From Uloborus plumipes (taxonomy: Eukaryota > Arthropoda > Arachnida > Araneae > Uloboridae), in the NCBI GenBank assembly GCA_038373865.1, contig JAXGGA010002849.1:1-64000 (forward strand): 64,000 nucleotides of DNA. The letters are read 5' to 3'. The translations under genes were made by a program, and so were the position numbers. Positions 44,346-57,196 of this stretch are shown here, in pieces. Below the pieces are notes generated by a model that did no database searches, was not told the origin of the DNA, and saw nothing but the letters and a program-made list of their open reading frames with translations. Position 1 is the first letter of the stretch; each line of letters begins with the position of its first letter.

Positions 44346-44495
44346 TAAAATAAATAAACAGTTAAAATAAGTTGAAAAAAAAAAAAAAAAACTATGAGAA
44401 CGATTTATTTACAATATAATATTTACTACAATATTACAGTACAATGAACATTACTAAACATACTATCGTTTTAATGTTTGTTTATTGCAGGCAGA

Positions 44496-44745
44496 GTAAA
44501 TATTTAGGTGCTCTTAGACGCAACACAATAAAAATTGTTTTTGCTCCTCATCAACTGTCAGCAAACCATGACAGTCCTGCACCATTTTTACAGCTTTTTC
44601 AGCTGTATCATTTACTGGTCTAAACACTGAGACCATCTTTTTTCCTTCAAGGAATTAAGTGTTACTCGCCCATAGAGAAGAACTCTCATTGAGAAAACTA
44701 TCATCAATTTTAAGCCTAGTAAGCAAAGGCTATCTTTTAAATGAT
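44496..44745 (-). pseudogene. Fragment of a repetitive transposon-type ORF
   Basis: The minus strand reads RLKIDDSFLNESSSLWASNT, a stop, then FLEGKKMVSVFRPVNDTAEK and AVKMVQDCHGLLTVDEEQKQ followed by FLLCCV and a stop. From memory, blocks like VNDTAERGVKL...TKDEEQKQFLLQVV occur in highly repeated uncharacterised proteins of arthropod and cnidarian genomes. The in-frame stop and lack of flanking sequence show that it is a relic. It may be the coding relic of the TAGGGTGTCC element whose end lies at 41999. Confidence 0.45.
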
Positions 44746-45229
44746 ATGAACTTATCAATTGTTTTCTCAGCAAAATAATAAAATAACAGGTAACAAATGT
44801 GCGATATGAGGAAGTAACTAATTAAACAATTAGTTACTCCCCCCCCCCCCCATTTTTTTCGATTCCGCTCAATACACAAGTACTAGTTTACACTTTCAAG
44901 CACAAGTCGGCATAATTTGTAATTTTTGAAATTACAAATTATGTGAAGCGATGAAATACTTCTAATTAATACTATCTATACGGAAAATAAATGGAGCATT
45001 TTTATGAATTAACCCTTTTGAAAACACAATAAATAAGCTAATTAGTTATTAATAATAATAATAAAATACACGTATGTCTTCACAGTTGGCTGTTGTTACT
45101 GATGACTATACTTTTAAGAATTCATTGCCAATTCTGATTCATTCATTTATCCAAGCATTAGTCATTAGGAAAAAACGGTGGACGATATTTAGGCCCATTA
45201 CTTTAAGTGCCAAGATATGGGGACATAAC

Positions 45230-45402
45230 AGGAACGTCATTTAGGGAGGGCAGAGGGGTCAATTGCCGTCCCCCTGACTTTGAGAAATCAATGTATTTAC
45301 GTATAAGTGGGCGTGGTTTTTGCTGAATTCCGATGAAACTGCAATGCGTTTTCACCCTTTGCCCCTCCCCCCCCCTGGAAAAACTTGAAATGACGTCCAT
45401 GA
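45230..45402. mobile_element. hAT-type G-tract MITE, 173 bp, copy 2
   Basis: Flanked by an exact 8-bp duplication GACATAAC (45222-45229, 45403-45410). It is inverted relative to copy 1 (16034-16206) and the same length. It contains GTCATTT and AAATGACGTCC termini, the AAGTGGGCGTGG block and a C12-type run. Confidence 0.8.
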
Positions 45403-45410
45403 GACATAAC

Positions 45411-48400
45411 CAGCACAAATATTAGAAGAGCTTATCCTAGGTTTTAAGCCGAGAAAGAGTGTTAGTTGACCTGGTACGCTTGATGCTATACAGAATGATT
45501 GAGAAGAAGAAAATATCAATTATAAAATTTACCTAGGATCTGGAGCTTTAGACACGTTTTACTCAAAACTTTGAAACGTCCACTGATGGTTTAGGAGCCT
45601 ATGAGCTCCAGAACTCAAACATAGTATAAAGGTTCAACTTCTGCGTAAGGGCTTAATTTTTGCGTAAGAGCATTACAACAAGTAAGAACACAGTTATTTA
45701 AGATGATTCGCGCTTGCTTTGGCAGAAAATAGGTAGCAAATGTGAGCAAAATTGCTGTAAAAAACTAAATATCGTAGAGCCATTTCATCTAACGTGACCT
45801 GATGAGCCCCACCCAACCATCGCTGATTTGGAGGACATTTCAAGCAGGTGCATGCTTGCCTTTGAAGCTAATCTATGCAAGTTTTCAACTTCCAAGACAC
45901 ACATCATGAGGTCTTGGACGCTTCAAAAAGAAAAAGAAAAAAAAAAAGGGGGGGGGGGCTCTAAAGCGGCCTCCAATAAATGCAGAAAAAAAGCAGTTTG
46001 CTATTTTCCTGCAATTCTGCATTAGATTTGGCTACATTTGCTGAAATGGTTTAGGATGCAGACAAAGCCCTTACCAGAAACGAAGTAAGTCTTTTTAGAG
46101 GGTTTTTTATTTACTGCAAAAATCTTGACTCTCATTCTTTGGAGAAGTGTCTGAATATTTTAAGGAGATACCAGATCAATTTCAGGAAGGTTAATGACTT
46201 TTAGAGGAAACATTATACTGGTTTTTCTCAGATTACGGAGGAAGTTTCAGGCGCAGCACCTGTTTATTATTTTCGAGAAACGTCCTTTATTTCTATTTGC
46301 AGAGTAACACACCTAAATATATATTTAACGACTTAGGTATACTATTTTTTGGATTAAAATAACTACTATCTGTAGTTACACAGTGGTACTTTAAAAATAC
46401 AGTTTAACTATTTAACTTTTTGTTTTACTGAAAAGATAAATTTCATTTTCTTATCTATGATCAAAATAACACATTTAAAATTCGTAAATGGATTTTAATT
46501 AAATCAAACGTAAGCATTATTAACAATCACCGACCTTTTAAATTCAGTTTCCAATATATCAACTAAACAATAAAACAAATTAGAATAATGATTTTCTCTA
46601 CATTCTTTTTGAAAGTAAATTATGAATAGCCATATAAGAATTTCAAATGATACTCGTTTGTAAGTTCCACTAAAAAAACTTTAATCTTGAATTTCTTACA
46701 TGAGTCGGCACTTTTATTCTTATTATTCATGGATTTATGCACTCTTGCTTCAGAAAAAAATAAAAACAAATATCGACTAGTTTTGAAGGAATATTTTTAA
46801 AAAAATCGAATGCGGAGAAACCATGTCATCTACAATTTCTCACATTATCATGGCACGATTTATAGCGCAGTTCTGACAGGGAATCGGAATTCAAAGTTTC
46901 TCCATTCAAAACGACTCTTTTTCTCACCTTCTCCAACACATTCAAAGGGCTTGAAATTTTTATTTTCAAATTTTCAACAATGCTCCGAATTACGTATTCA
47001 AATAAGCTTGCTCTCTATGCCTATTCAAACAGCCTCAATCTAAAAGTTTGAGCATCACTATAATATTTATGCTTTATTTTGCGCTTTAATATTTTGTGAT
47101 GTCAAGGAGGAAACTTTGAACTTTCATACAAATCGCTCTCTGCTTTGACCATATTCTTTAAATTTGCATACAAAAATCTCATCTAAGAACATGAAAATGA
47201 AGTATTGGAAAAATTAGATGTCGTTTCAAAATTTCCCGGGAATAATGATAGTTTTGACACCTAGTATTTATGTGCTCATCTATTTAACTATTTTCCCCAA
47301 AACACGAAATGGGGCAAAAATGGTATTTTTGCTCAACATTATTTAGTGGTGCCCATTTCTCTGAAGCCCCCCCCCCCACGCATAAAAAAGAGAAACATAC
47401 CTATAACCCTTTAAAAGTTGCACTGTCGTTGTCTGCTACATACCACTTCCCCCTCCCCTCGAATTGTTTCACTCAAGTTTACAGCATGGTTTTTCTTTGA
47501 ACTCATACCAGAAAATTGATTAATTAATTTTTATAAAATAAAACGTTTTTATAGTTTTAAAATATAAACTCAATATAAACTTTAGCACCCACGTACAGCA
47601 TTTAAGTTGAAAACCCACAAGCTGTTCATGTTTAAATTCTGGTAGATAAACGTGCATAATTCTACTCATTAACAACAGCATGCTTTGTGGTATTGAAAAA
47701 AATTGAAAGAAATTTAATTTATTGTAATTCCATTTTCGGTTTAAAACTTACGCAAGAAGTCAATAACATTTTAGTCAGCGGCCTTTCTCTAAATCTCATT
47801 TAGCATTTCTTAAAAATAAATATTATTTCCTTAAAAAAAGTGCTGAGGCACTTGATAAAATGATTCCGCGTCATTTACAAGTGGCGTTATTTAGACATGA
47901 ATATTCATTTATTAAAGAAGTAATTAGCTGATTGATTTGATATAAAACATTTTAAATATTTTATTTTGTTTGGATCAAAGGAGTTTCATGTATTGAGATC
48001 AAAAGGATAACTTATATTAAGCTACACTTTCGTTATTTGTGTTTTTATATCAGTTTTAAAATTTCATTTCTGAGATCAAACGTAAATTAAGCTTTATATT
48101 TTAGAAAATATTTTAAAGGGAATGAAAAATGCTTTTAGTATTCTCTTTTATCCTCGAATAAAAATAGCTTTAGACTGCCTTTAATCTCAAAATGTACAAA
48201 CGCAGTTTAAAAGAACGATTTGCTTTTTAAATCAAAATATGAATATTTAATTTTTTCAAAAGTGGAAAAAAAATGAATGCTTTATAATGTATTTATGATT
48301 GAGACATTTTTTTAATCAAAGGGACTGAAAGTGATAGAACGGACCACTTCAATACACTTTAGTAAATTGTCTTACCACCTGGATAAATAGCTTACAAAAT

Positions 48401-50784
48401 ATAATGAACTACCTTTAAATATAAATCATAATCCTGTACCTGGAGGCCAAACTAGAGTCAGTTCAAAAAATGTGATTTTTACGTCATTACTGCATTGCGT
48501 GACGATCCCATTTTATAGTATAAAATGGGGAAAAAATATGTTCTTTCTAATGGTACCAACGAAAAAACGGTGGAAGGTGAAAAATCTGAGATATAGTGAG
48601 TTGAAAACAGGCGATTTTTCATTAAAATGATTTTGATCGACACTTTGGAAGGCAATATCTTCTACAAAATCAATATTAAAGCTTTGCAGTGACAACCCGT
48701 TAAAAACAAGTACTCTGACTATATAACTACAAAGTAAGAAATTTTTAATCGTTTTTTTTTTTTTTTTTTTTTGAAAAATTCATGACAACCTAAAATCCAG
48801 GAAAAAAAATTGCACACCGCGTTTTTTCTCAAGTTTATACACGTGCTTTACAAAATCTAATAAGTTCAGCCTTATAAAAAACACTGGAGAGTATTTACAA
48901 CCAAAAGTACTCGTACTTCAAGCTCTAAAAATACTAGGTTTCCAGTGTGATGAAACTTTCAGCGACCTTATCCTAAACATTGCATCTCGTTTAACGAAGC
49001 TGATTCGCGATTTGGACTACTAATTTTGCTGGGTCTTAGATCCTCCAGATTTGGATTTTGGAAGTTAAAAATTTGCACAAGTAAGTTTCATAGATATGTC
49101 TAGACCTCTGGAAAATTTTAGTCCAAATCGGAGGTGATCGGGTTAGGATCACTAGTTTACTTGACATGGAATGACTCGCATATGAGTTTTAAAATAGTCA
49201 CAAATGGTTTAGCACTCCCAATCTTTGATTCTCCGTTTTTATTATTCGATAAATAAGTACCTTTAAAAATAAAAAGTCTCAATTTTACTTTTTAGCCCTG
49301 GTTTGTATTTTAAATGCTGAAAAGAAGCAAACGTTTGCATAAAGGCGTTCCGCTCTTCAATGAATGATAAAAAAAAAACCTCTTTTGCTACAAAGTTGTT
49401 GCACAAAAAGCACTAACATTAACCCATTAATGTCCAGCGTCCCTTTTCAGGGAAGGTCCAAAAAGTGTCTATCTTTGGGGGGAAAATGTCAGGTATTAAT
49501 ATGTTAATAATCTTTTAAAAGTTGTGTTGGAATAGAAAATCCGGTAAACATTGTTTAAGGTCATATATTGACGAGACGCGCATCAAGCCAAAGTTTAACC
49601 AGTTTAATCCAAGAGCTTGTTGTGTTTTTTCTAGTGGTTGACGTGTGGTGGTCTTTTCTGGCAAGTTATCGTGTTTGGTAATTTTTCTGCGTGAGCAACT
49701 ATTAGCAGCACGTGACTTTGGCAAACGTGGTAATGTCGCGAAATTTTTTTCTGGTAACCATAGCCCTGAAACAACAAAAAATTGAAAGTAAAAGTAAATA
49801 GTTTGGATCCAAAGTAGTGAAACGTAATCTTGATGCGTCGGCCTGTCCACATAGCGGATTTAATGACATCAATGGGGTTAGTGCGATGACATACTAATAA
49901 ATAAAATGGTTGTCCTCAATATAAGACGAAATTTAAGTTTACAAAATCAAAGTTTAGAAATTAAAATATCTAACTCGAAAAGTTAAAATTAAATCTTGTC
50001 TCTCTCTCTCCCGCCGTTACAGTTACGGCAGAAACCTTGCGGTCGAATTTAACGCTAAACCTTAAAGCTCAAGCCTGCTATGGAAAGCAAGTCTCTTTAT
50101 CGTGTTAGCAGAATCTCTTAAAATAACTATGCAAATAGTGTAGTACAGAAATATAAAATTTTTTGTTCAATTTAAGGCTGATATTGAGTTCGAATCGAAG
50201 CTTAGAAACATTGGAAGAAAAACGAATGGGGCGTAATTTGATCTTAAATTTTAAAGCATTCATTTGCTATAAAAACGAGTTTCTCAGTTGTTGTTTGGTA
50301 AACTGATTCAAAAAAAAAAAAAAAAAAAAAAGACTCAAACCACGAAATACTAAAAAATGAAAATGTTTTTTTCAACATGAAGTCAAGGCTTAATTTTAAA
50401 AGTCGATGCTTAGAAATTTAAATCTCCGACAGAACCAATAAAGTCCTAGTTTAAAATCATCCAAAACGTTTTGAAGATAGGTCTTTTAAAATAAAGTCAT
50501 GCCCCTTGTCTTCAATACGGCTGCTGGTTGTGTTGAGCCCGAACATAACCATGCGGCTATAGCTAGTAAACTAACAAGCGAAAAACATTAATTGTTTATT
50601 TTTCTCTCGTCGGGAATTAGCTTTAAAAAATATAATTTTAATTTACTCTAGGTGTAACTAAATTTAAAGCAAGAATAATGTACCAACGGTGTGCGTTCTT
50701 TTCCCCTTTTTAGCCTACTTTCCCGTTAAAAATAAAAGAAAGACGAAAAAAGTATTAAAAGTAGCTTAATGCATCTAAAAAAAT
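45411..50784. other. AT-rich sequence without a supported gene
   Basis: No coding exon recognised. Short features: G runs at 45950 and C runs at 47368. A partial copy of the 5050-5306 MITE lies at about 48437-48510, where CTGTACCTGG starts a related half. 49420-49507 begins TTAACCCATTAATG and ends ATTAATATGTTAA, a possible piggyBac-type remnant. A minus frame at 49515-49850 is basic and follows a TTTCAG/GG acceptor-like site, but I cannot assign it. Confidence 0.4.
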
Positions 50785-50962
50785 CGCCAAGTCCAAAAAA
50801 TATCGCCAAGTTAAAAAATATATCGCCAAGTCCGAAAAATATCGCCAAGTTAAAAAAAAAAAAAGGTAAAATGAATATCGAAAAATTAAAAATTTGAAAG
50901 TAGGGTATTGAGATGGGGAATTTGTGCGTCGGTCGGTCGGTCGGTCGGTCGGTCTGTCTGTC
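50785..50962. repeat. ATCGCCAAGT minisatellite and (GGTC)n microsatellite
   Basis: TCGCCAAGT recurs four times at 19-20 bp spacing (50785-50850), in an alternating pattern that makes a 39-bp dimer. (GGTC)n then (TGTC)n runs from 50932 to 50962. Translated, the latter gives TDRPTDRP-type artefacts, not genes. The CGCCAAGT motif is also used at 58360-58760. Confidence 0.8.
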
Positions 50963-50964
50963 CC

Positions 50965-51840
50965 TCCCTAATAACTTTTGAATGAACATTCCGATTTGGA
51001 CAAAATTTTTTGTTGGAAAGACCTCGGCGAGTACAGCTCATTCCCATATCTGATTTTTCGATTTGAACAATTTTTAATTCAACTTTGAACCGTTGAAACA
51101 ACCTGTCCCGCGATGCTAACTTTTGAATGAACAGTCCGATTTGAACAAACTTTTTTTTTTCGAAAGATCTTTTCAAGGATACTTCATTCCCGTATCTACA
51201 TTTTCGATTTGAACAATGTTTCGTTCAACATTGAACCGTTCAAACAAGCTGTCACCCCTAATAACTTTTGAATGAACAGTCCGACTTAAACAAACTTTTT
51301 TTTGTTCGCAGCATCTCGTCAAGGATACTTTATTACCGTATTTAAATTTTCAATTTGAACATTTTTGGTTCAACATTGAACCGTTCAGGCAACCTTTCCC
51401 CACCTAATAACTTTTGAGTGAACCGTCCGAATTGAATAAACTTTTTTTTGTTCGAAAGATCTCGGCGAGTACAGCTCATTCCCATATTTGATTTTTCGAT
51501 TTGAACAATTTTTGGTTCAACTTTGAACCGTTTAAACAACCTATCCCGCGATGCTAACTTTTGAGTGAACAATCCGATTTGAACAAACTTTTTTTCGTTC
51601 GAAACATATCATCAAGAATACTTCATTCCCGTATCTACATTTCCGATTTGAACAATTTTTCGTTCAACATTGAACCTTTTAAGCAACCTTTCCCCACCTA
51701 ATAACTTTTGAGTGAACCGTCCGAATGGAATAAACTTTTTTTTGTTTGAAAGATCTCGGAGAGACTTTCCCATACATTCCCATATTTCGCTTTTTGATTC
51801 AAACCATTTTTCGTTCAATAGTGAACCGTTCAGAGAAAAA
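50965..51840 (+). repeat. Tandem array, six units of about 146 bp
   Basis: Each unit carries AACTTTTGAATGAACAGTCC, a GATTTGAACAAACTTTTTTT block, CATTCCC, and TTCAACATTGAACCGTTCAA (base variation between units). The marker TTTTG starts at 50976, 51121, 51266, 51412, 51559 and 51706, giving periods of 145, 145, 146, 147 and 147. It follows directly after the (GGTC)n tract. Two subtypes (CGCGATGCTAAC and CACCTAATAAC leaders) alternate irregularly. Confidence 0.88.
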
Positions 51841-54800
51841 AAATATATTAGCGTCTACGGGGAATTTAAGTTGAATGTTGATCCTGAACTTAAAGTCGGA
51901 TTTCCTTCAAACTAACTTTGTAAGAAAATGGTTTTGATAAATAATATTTGTAAAGTACTTTTCTAAGTAATCTTCTGTGAGGACTCTGATTCCGACTCCG
52001 CGAACATGGCGGATATGCAGGCTCAGAAAAAAATGACTGAACGTGCAGACGAATTTTTGTTTATTTATTCATTTGTTTTATTTTATTTATTATTATTATT
52101 ATTTTTTTTTGCAGACGATTTTTTTGTAACAACAATTTTTCATTCACGAGAACATTTCATTCTTTATTTATATTTAACAACTGGCAACGGATTAAAAGTG
52201 AAATTCCGGACATTTTATTAACGGACGATTTTTTTTCTTTTTCTTTTTTTTTCTTTCTTTGATAAAATGTGTTTTGATGATCTTTGTACTTTTATTTATT
52301 TATTTTTCTTAATTATTATTATTATTATTAGTATTATTATTTTTTTTTTTTTTTTTGAAAACGATGGAGGATTTTTTCTACGGAGGAACTGTAACAGTTA
52401 CACTCTTTAAAAGGTGTGACAAAACTTTATTTATTCGTTAATTACTTTTTACGTGTCTATTTCATCTGATGAGAGGGGCATATTTTGCTTTTCGAAATCA
52501 GCTCTAAGTGCTAAAAAGGTATGTTTGACATAATTTTCAGTCTCAGATAATCAAGAGAATAATGATCAGATGCGAGAATGCCGATGTCGATGTACCGGAG
52601 AGTAGGCTCGTTTAGTTCTTGACAGAACTTCTTGTTTCTTACTCAGCCTACTAGATCTAAATTGGATCAACAGTTGTGAAAAATAAAATTAATTCAGAAA
52701 AAAAAGTAAGCACACATTTTTAAATCAAGAATTTTATGTGTAACAAGAAAATTCTGAGCTATATACTCATAGTTGTTATGATGCCCTTTTATAACAGAAT
52801 AATGACTTTGAATTGAAAACTTAAAATTCAGGATATTGTCCTGTTGAGATAGTCCACAGTTTTTAGGTTTAAAAAAGGTAAGCTTTTCCCATCATGTTTT
52901 TACTAACACATTCCTAAAACCAATGTCAGAATTCTATATGTGAGCTCAGCTCGAAAAACATGGCAAAAAATCAGTTTATGGGACATTTTTTGAAGGAGAA
53001 AAAAAAGTTTCTTCCAGTAAAAAAAAAAAGTGTGTTTTTTCCTTTTTTTTCAAAAAACACCTTACTCTATTTCGGGATATTGTCGAGAAATAAAAAAATT
53101 TCATAAATGATTATTTAGCCTCCTTATATAAAGCATTCGTGACCTCAGAACCCGGATCTAAGAAAAGTCTCACGATTGCATCTAAACATTTGATTTTTGA
53201 CTTTTAAAGGGAGCACACATCATACGCAAATCTGCTTGAATTGCGATGAATATTGTACAGCATGATTGCCCCAAAAATACTTTTGATCATCATTAGGAAA
53301 CATGCCACTTCTTGCTGAAATATAAACAATTGCGTCCAAAAAGCGTATATCACACAATAAAATGAAAAAAAAAAAGTTGTAATAACATTGTTTAATCAGA
53401 AGGTTGGAAAAACAGATCAAGCTTCCTGAATTGTGTTTTCTTTAAAAAAAAAATACTTCAATGAAATTATGCAGAATGATATTAAATGTGTTGTTAATTA
53501 TGGCTGGTTTCTAAAAAAGTCGTTGCTTTGTCACTTTTGTGTACACTGCTAGATTGTTAAGTGATTAAAGTTTGAATAACAAAAGACAAAACACAATCAA
53601 CATTTTTGACTTATGTTCAAATATACAATTAATTAGTTTTATCTTAAACAAATATATATTTCGTTGCTCATTCATGCAGACTTTGTTAAATAAATATTTC
53701 AAAGATTCCAGAAGAGTTTACCGAACAATAAAATAAAAGGTATGTTAATTCATTATTTTTATCGGAAAGTTTCACACGCTCGCGAGCTTTGTTAATTAAA
53801 GTATGTAAAGAAAAGGACAATTAAAAAAAAACGAAAGAACCCCCCCCCCCCGAAAGATCCCATACTATCTCTCTTCCATCTTTCAAAATGTAACCAATGT
53901 TCAACTTTTCAATTCTTTTTTTTTGTATTTATAGTTGTTCTAACTACAGGGTGAAAATTATTTTTTTCGGTGTTCCCATAATTGATTCTTTATTACTTTT
54001 CATTTTGTGCAAAGTAAAAAAAATCTTTAATTATTACCTCTGCGCATGTTGAAAGAGTATTATCATAAATATAAATAGTAGTTAAGGAGTAACCAGATTA
54101 GTAAGGAATGAATCGCTAAAATGAGAAAGTTTTTTCAAAATCGGAAAGATTCACGTGTATATGTACGTCTTTACTTTTTTTTTAAATCCATTTTATTGCG
54201 AAGCGGGTTTTAAAATATAAGTTTAAGTGACGAAAATGTCACTACAGTAACATTGTATTTTTCACTTTGCCCGATGGTTTCCTGAGGTGAAAAATAGCCA
54301 CCTTTTTCTGAAGGTGCAAAGTAACTGCCAAAAATGAAAAAAATATTAAAACCACAAATTATGTTGCGGAATACATTGTTCCTTCTTTATGTACACTGAT
54401 TTATAGAACACCTTTCCAATTTCTTCATTTTGAAACAGTTGAATCACTATTTCACTTTGCCCCACATTCCCCTGAATGCGAAAAATAAGAGAGAAAATGC
54501 ATTAACCCCAAATTCAATGTCGTACATACAAAGCATTTCTTAAACATTATGCACTAGGACAAGTTTAAAAAGGTTCTTGTAATGAAGAATGTTTCCTGAA
54601 AACGTTCAAGTACCTTTAATGGTTGTTTGGTGCGGTAAGGATAGAGTGGAACTCGTTGTAAATCCATACGAGGCAATTTCCAAGTGATATTTTGCTAATA
54701 TTATCTGTTGCATGAATGGTTCGCGATTTTTTGCAAAACATAATATCTTATCGTGCTAAGATTTTTAAATGTTCCTGGTATATGTGCAAAATGTTTTGCA

Positions 54801-55028
54801 TCTGGCTGTTTAAGTTCTTTGAGCATCGAATTTTCTCTCTTCTCTACTGTACAGCACTGAACAGGGACTTTTAGCTTTTCATCATTAGATGCAGTAATGC
54901 TATTGAAACATATGTGATCCAGTTTAAAATTAAAAGATAAAATCCCTCCTATCCCTTGAAAAAATAAGTTTGATGTTGATTTGTTGAAACTTTGTTTTCT
55001 CAGTTTAGCAAAAATAAGGTAGAAAATA
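51841..55028. other. AT-rich sequence without a supported gene
   Basis: Contains T- and (ATT)-rich tracts near 52085-52110 and 52230-52350, and Tigger-like GGGGCAAAGTGAAAT ends at about 54250 and 54446-54472. The minus frame 54701-55042 (113 codons, including VPVQCCTVEKRENSMLKELK) is coherent and continues past a stop toward 54620, but has no recognised domain; it abuts the Tc1/mariner insertion. Confidence 0.4.
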
Positions 55029-56246
55029 CACTGAAGTGACAAAAGTCATGGGATACCTCTTAATATCGTGTCGGCCCTCCTTTTGCCCGGCGAAGTGCAA
55101 CAACTCGACGTGGCATGGACTCAACAAGTCGTTGGAAGTCTTCTGCAGGAATATTGAGCCATGCTGTCTCGATAGACGTCCATAATTGTGAAAGCGTTGA
55201 TGGGGCAGGATTTTGGGCACGAACAGACCTCTCGATGGTGTCCCATAAATGCTCAATGGGATTCATGTCGGGCGATCTAGGTGGCCAAATCATTCGTTGG
55301 AATTGTCCAGAATTTTCTTCAAACCAATTGCGAACAGTTGTGGCCCGGTGACATGGCGCATTGTCATCCATAAAAATCCCATCGTTGTTTGGGTACATGA
55401 AGTCCATGAATGGCTGCAAGTGATCTCCAAGTAGCTGCACATAAGCATTTCCAGTCAATGTTCGGTCCAGTCGCACTAGAGGACCAAGTCCATGCCATGA
55501 AAAAACAGCCCACACCATTACGGAGCCACCACCAGCTTGAACAGTGCCTTGCTGACAGTTTGGGTCCATGGCTTCGTGGGGTCTGCGCCACACTCGAACC
55601 CTACCATCGGCTCTTACCAGCTGAAATCGTGACTCATCGGACCAGGCCACGGTTTTCCATTCATCTAGGGACCAACCGATATGCTCACGTGCCCACGAGA
55701 GTCGCTGCAAGCGATGTCGTTCTGTCAGTAAAGGCACTCGAGTCGGTCTTCTGCTGGAATAGCCCAAGAAATCCAAATTTCTCCGCACAGTTCTAGCAGA
55801 CACGTTTATTGTACGTCCCACATTGATTTCTACGGTGATTTGACGCAGTGTTGCTTGTCTGTTAGAATTTACGACTCTTTGCAGACGTCGCCGGTCTCGA
55901 TCTTTAAGTGCAGGCGGTCGACCACTGCGCTGTCCATGGTGGGATGTTATGCCTGAAATTTCATACTCTCGGCACACTCTTGACACAGTGGATCTGGGAA
56001 TGTTGAATTCTCTAACGATTTCCGAAATGACATGACCCATGCGTCTAGCTCCAACTAACATTCCGCGTTCAAAGTCTGTTAATTCACGTCGTGCGGTCAT
56101 CATCACGTTAAAACCTCTTCACATGAATAACTTGAACAGAAATGAAAGCTCTGTAAAAGCACTGCGCATTTATACCTGTTCTATGCGATGCTACTGCCAT
56201 CTGAAAATTTGCATATTGCTATCCCATGACTTTTGTCACTTCAGTG
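55029..56246 (-). mobile_element. Complete Tc1/mariner transposon, DD36E (Incomer-like), 1218 bp
   Basis: TIRs are CACTGAAGTGACAAAAGTCA extended by TGGGATA, identical at both ends over 27 bp, each next to a TA (55027-55028, 56247-56248). A single intact transposase ORF occupies the minus strand. The total length, TIRs and uninterrupted ORF indicate a recently inserted, possibly active copy. It is the only DNA transposon in the window without visible decay. Confidence 0.95.
55060..56106 (-). CDS. Tc1/mariner transposase, 348 aa, DD36E
   Basis: It catalyses cut-and-paste excision and integration at TA. The N-terminal paired-type double HTH lies at about residues 8-110, with IPRSTVSRVCREYE in the first and the GRPP linker (GRPR-like) at 62-65. 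The catalytic domain has Asp157 (WSDESRF), Asp248 (MDDNAPCH) and Glu285 (NPIEHLW). Counting residues, 90 separate the first pair and 36 the second. Ordinary Tc1 elements have 34; DD36E is the spacing reported for the Incomer (IC) group. The start used is the most upstream ATG, 140 nt inside the right TIR end; three Met in a row make the exact start uncertain by two codons. No stop, frameshift or catalytic substitution is visible. Codon use and GC are higher than the surroundings, consistent with recent arrival. Confidence 0.95.
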   Translation of the reverse strand: MMMTARRELTDFERGMLVGARRMGHVISEIVREFNIPRSTVSRVCREYEISGITSHHGQRSGRPPALKDRDRRRLQRVVNSNRQATLRQITVEINVGRTINVSARTVRRNLDFLGYSSRRPTRVPLLTERHRLQRLSWAREHIGWSLDEWKTVAWSDESRFQLVRADGRVRVWRRPHEAMDPNCQQGTVQAGGGSVMVWAVFSWHGLGPLVRLDRTLTGNAYVQLLGDHLQPFMDFMYPNNDGIFMDDNAPCHRATTVRNWFEENSGQFQRMIWPPRSPDMNPIEHLWDTIERSVRAQNPAPSTLSQLWTSIETAWLNIPAEDFQRLVESMPRRVVALRRAKGGPTRY

Positions 56247-56248
56247 TA

Positions 56249-57122
56249 ATAGATGCAATAAAAAGTTTTTGATTGCATATATTTACTGTTCTTGTGCCAA
56301 AACAACAAAAGGTAAGATCGAAATAAATCTGGCATTCGAGTTACGCAAGAAAAAGCGAAGTTTTACTTGCAGAGTCCAGCGTCTGCTTGTATCTCAACAT
56401 CCTTTTACTGAAAGTTTTGTCTAAGAGTAAGGATTGCGTGCACAATCTTTGTTTTTCAATTGAATTGTTTCAATGCTGAATAGGAAATAACTGCGCAAAA
56501 AACATAAATACTTTCAAATTGACAATCCATTTACTAAGCCGAATAATCTTAGAAGAAATAAGAATATTCTGTGCCATAAAACATGGATTAAAATAAAGAA
56601 AGTAAATGACAAAAGAGAAAAAATATATTTTATCTTATCGAAGAATAATCAGCAGTAAAAGGGTTTTCAATATAAAAATGAATATTTCTCCTGGGCAGCA
56701 AAACTCAATAAAAGGAGATTATTTTAATCCTCTTTTTAAAAGACAGTCTTAAATAAATACATGATAATCCTGTTTAAAACTGCGGTATATCTTATTTTTT
56801 CTTACGTATCATTAATGAACTAAGATTAAAAGAATCAATGCTATTTTTTTCTCATTGAACTAATGGCAATTGTATTCGTAGAAATATTTCTTTTTACATT
56901 AAATAAATGTGAATTCTTTGACGTTTCTCCTCTTATCTTACGTCATAAAACATCAATGGCGCTCAAAAGAGAATATATTTACTCTTCGCAGATATTGGAG
57001 GCTGAAAAGTCTATGAATCGACTATTTTTGCTAATTCTAAATTTGAACATTTTGAACCTTGTGCGTATTTTTCCTCTTTAGCATACTTGATGTTAAAGGC
57101 TATATGCAATGTGCACAATAAT
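56249..57122. other. AT-rich sequence without a gene
   Basis: No recognisable coding or RNA gene. Short plus-strand frames at 56039-56424 and 56863-57081 show no domain. Confidence 0.5.
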
Positions 57123-57124
57123 AA

Positions 57125-57196
<72 letters not shown>

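Noticed and set aside
49515..49850. Basic minus-strand frame following an acceptor-like TTTCAG/GG, as a possible exon
   Set aside because: No homologous motif recognised and no partner exon with compatible phase. Could be a transposon remnant.
50726..51818. Several overlapping minus-strand frames with TDRPTDRP and SRDRLFQRFKVELK repeats as a repetitive protein gene
   Set aside because: They are direct translations of the (GGTC)n tract and the 146-bp tandem array; periodicity is in the DNA, not in multiples of three.
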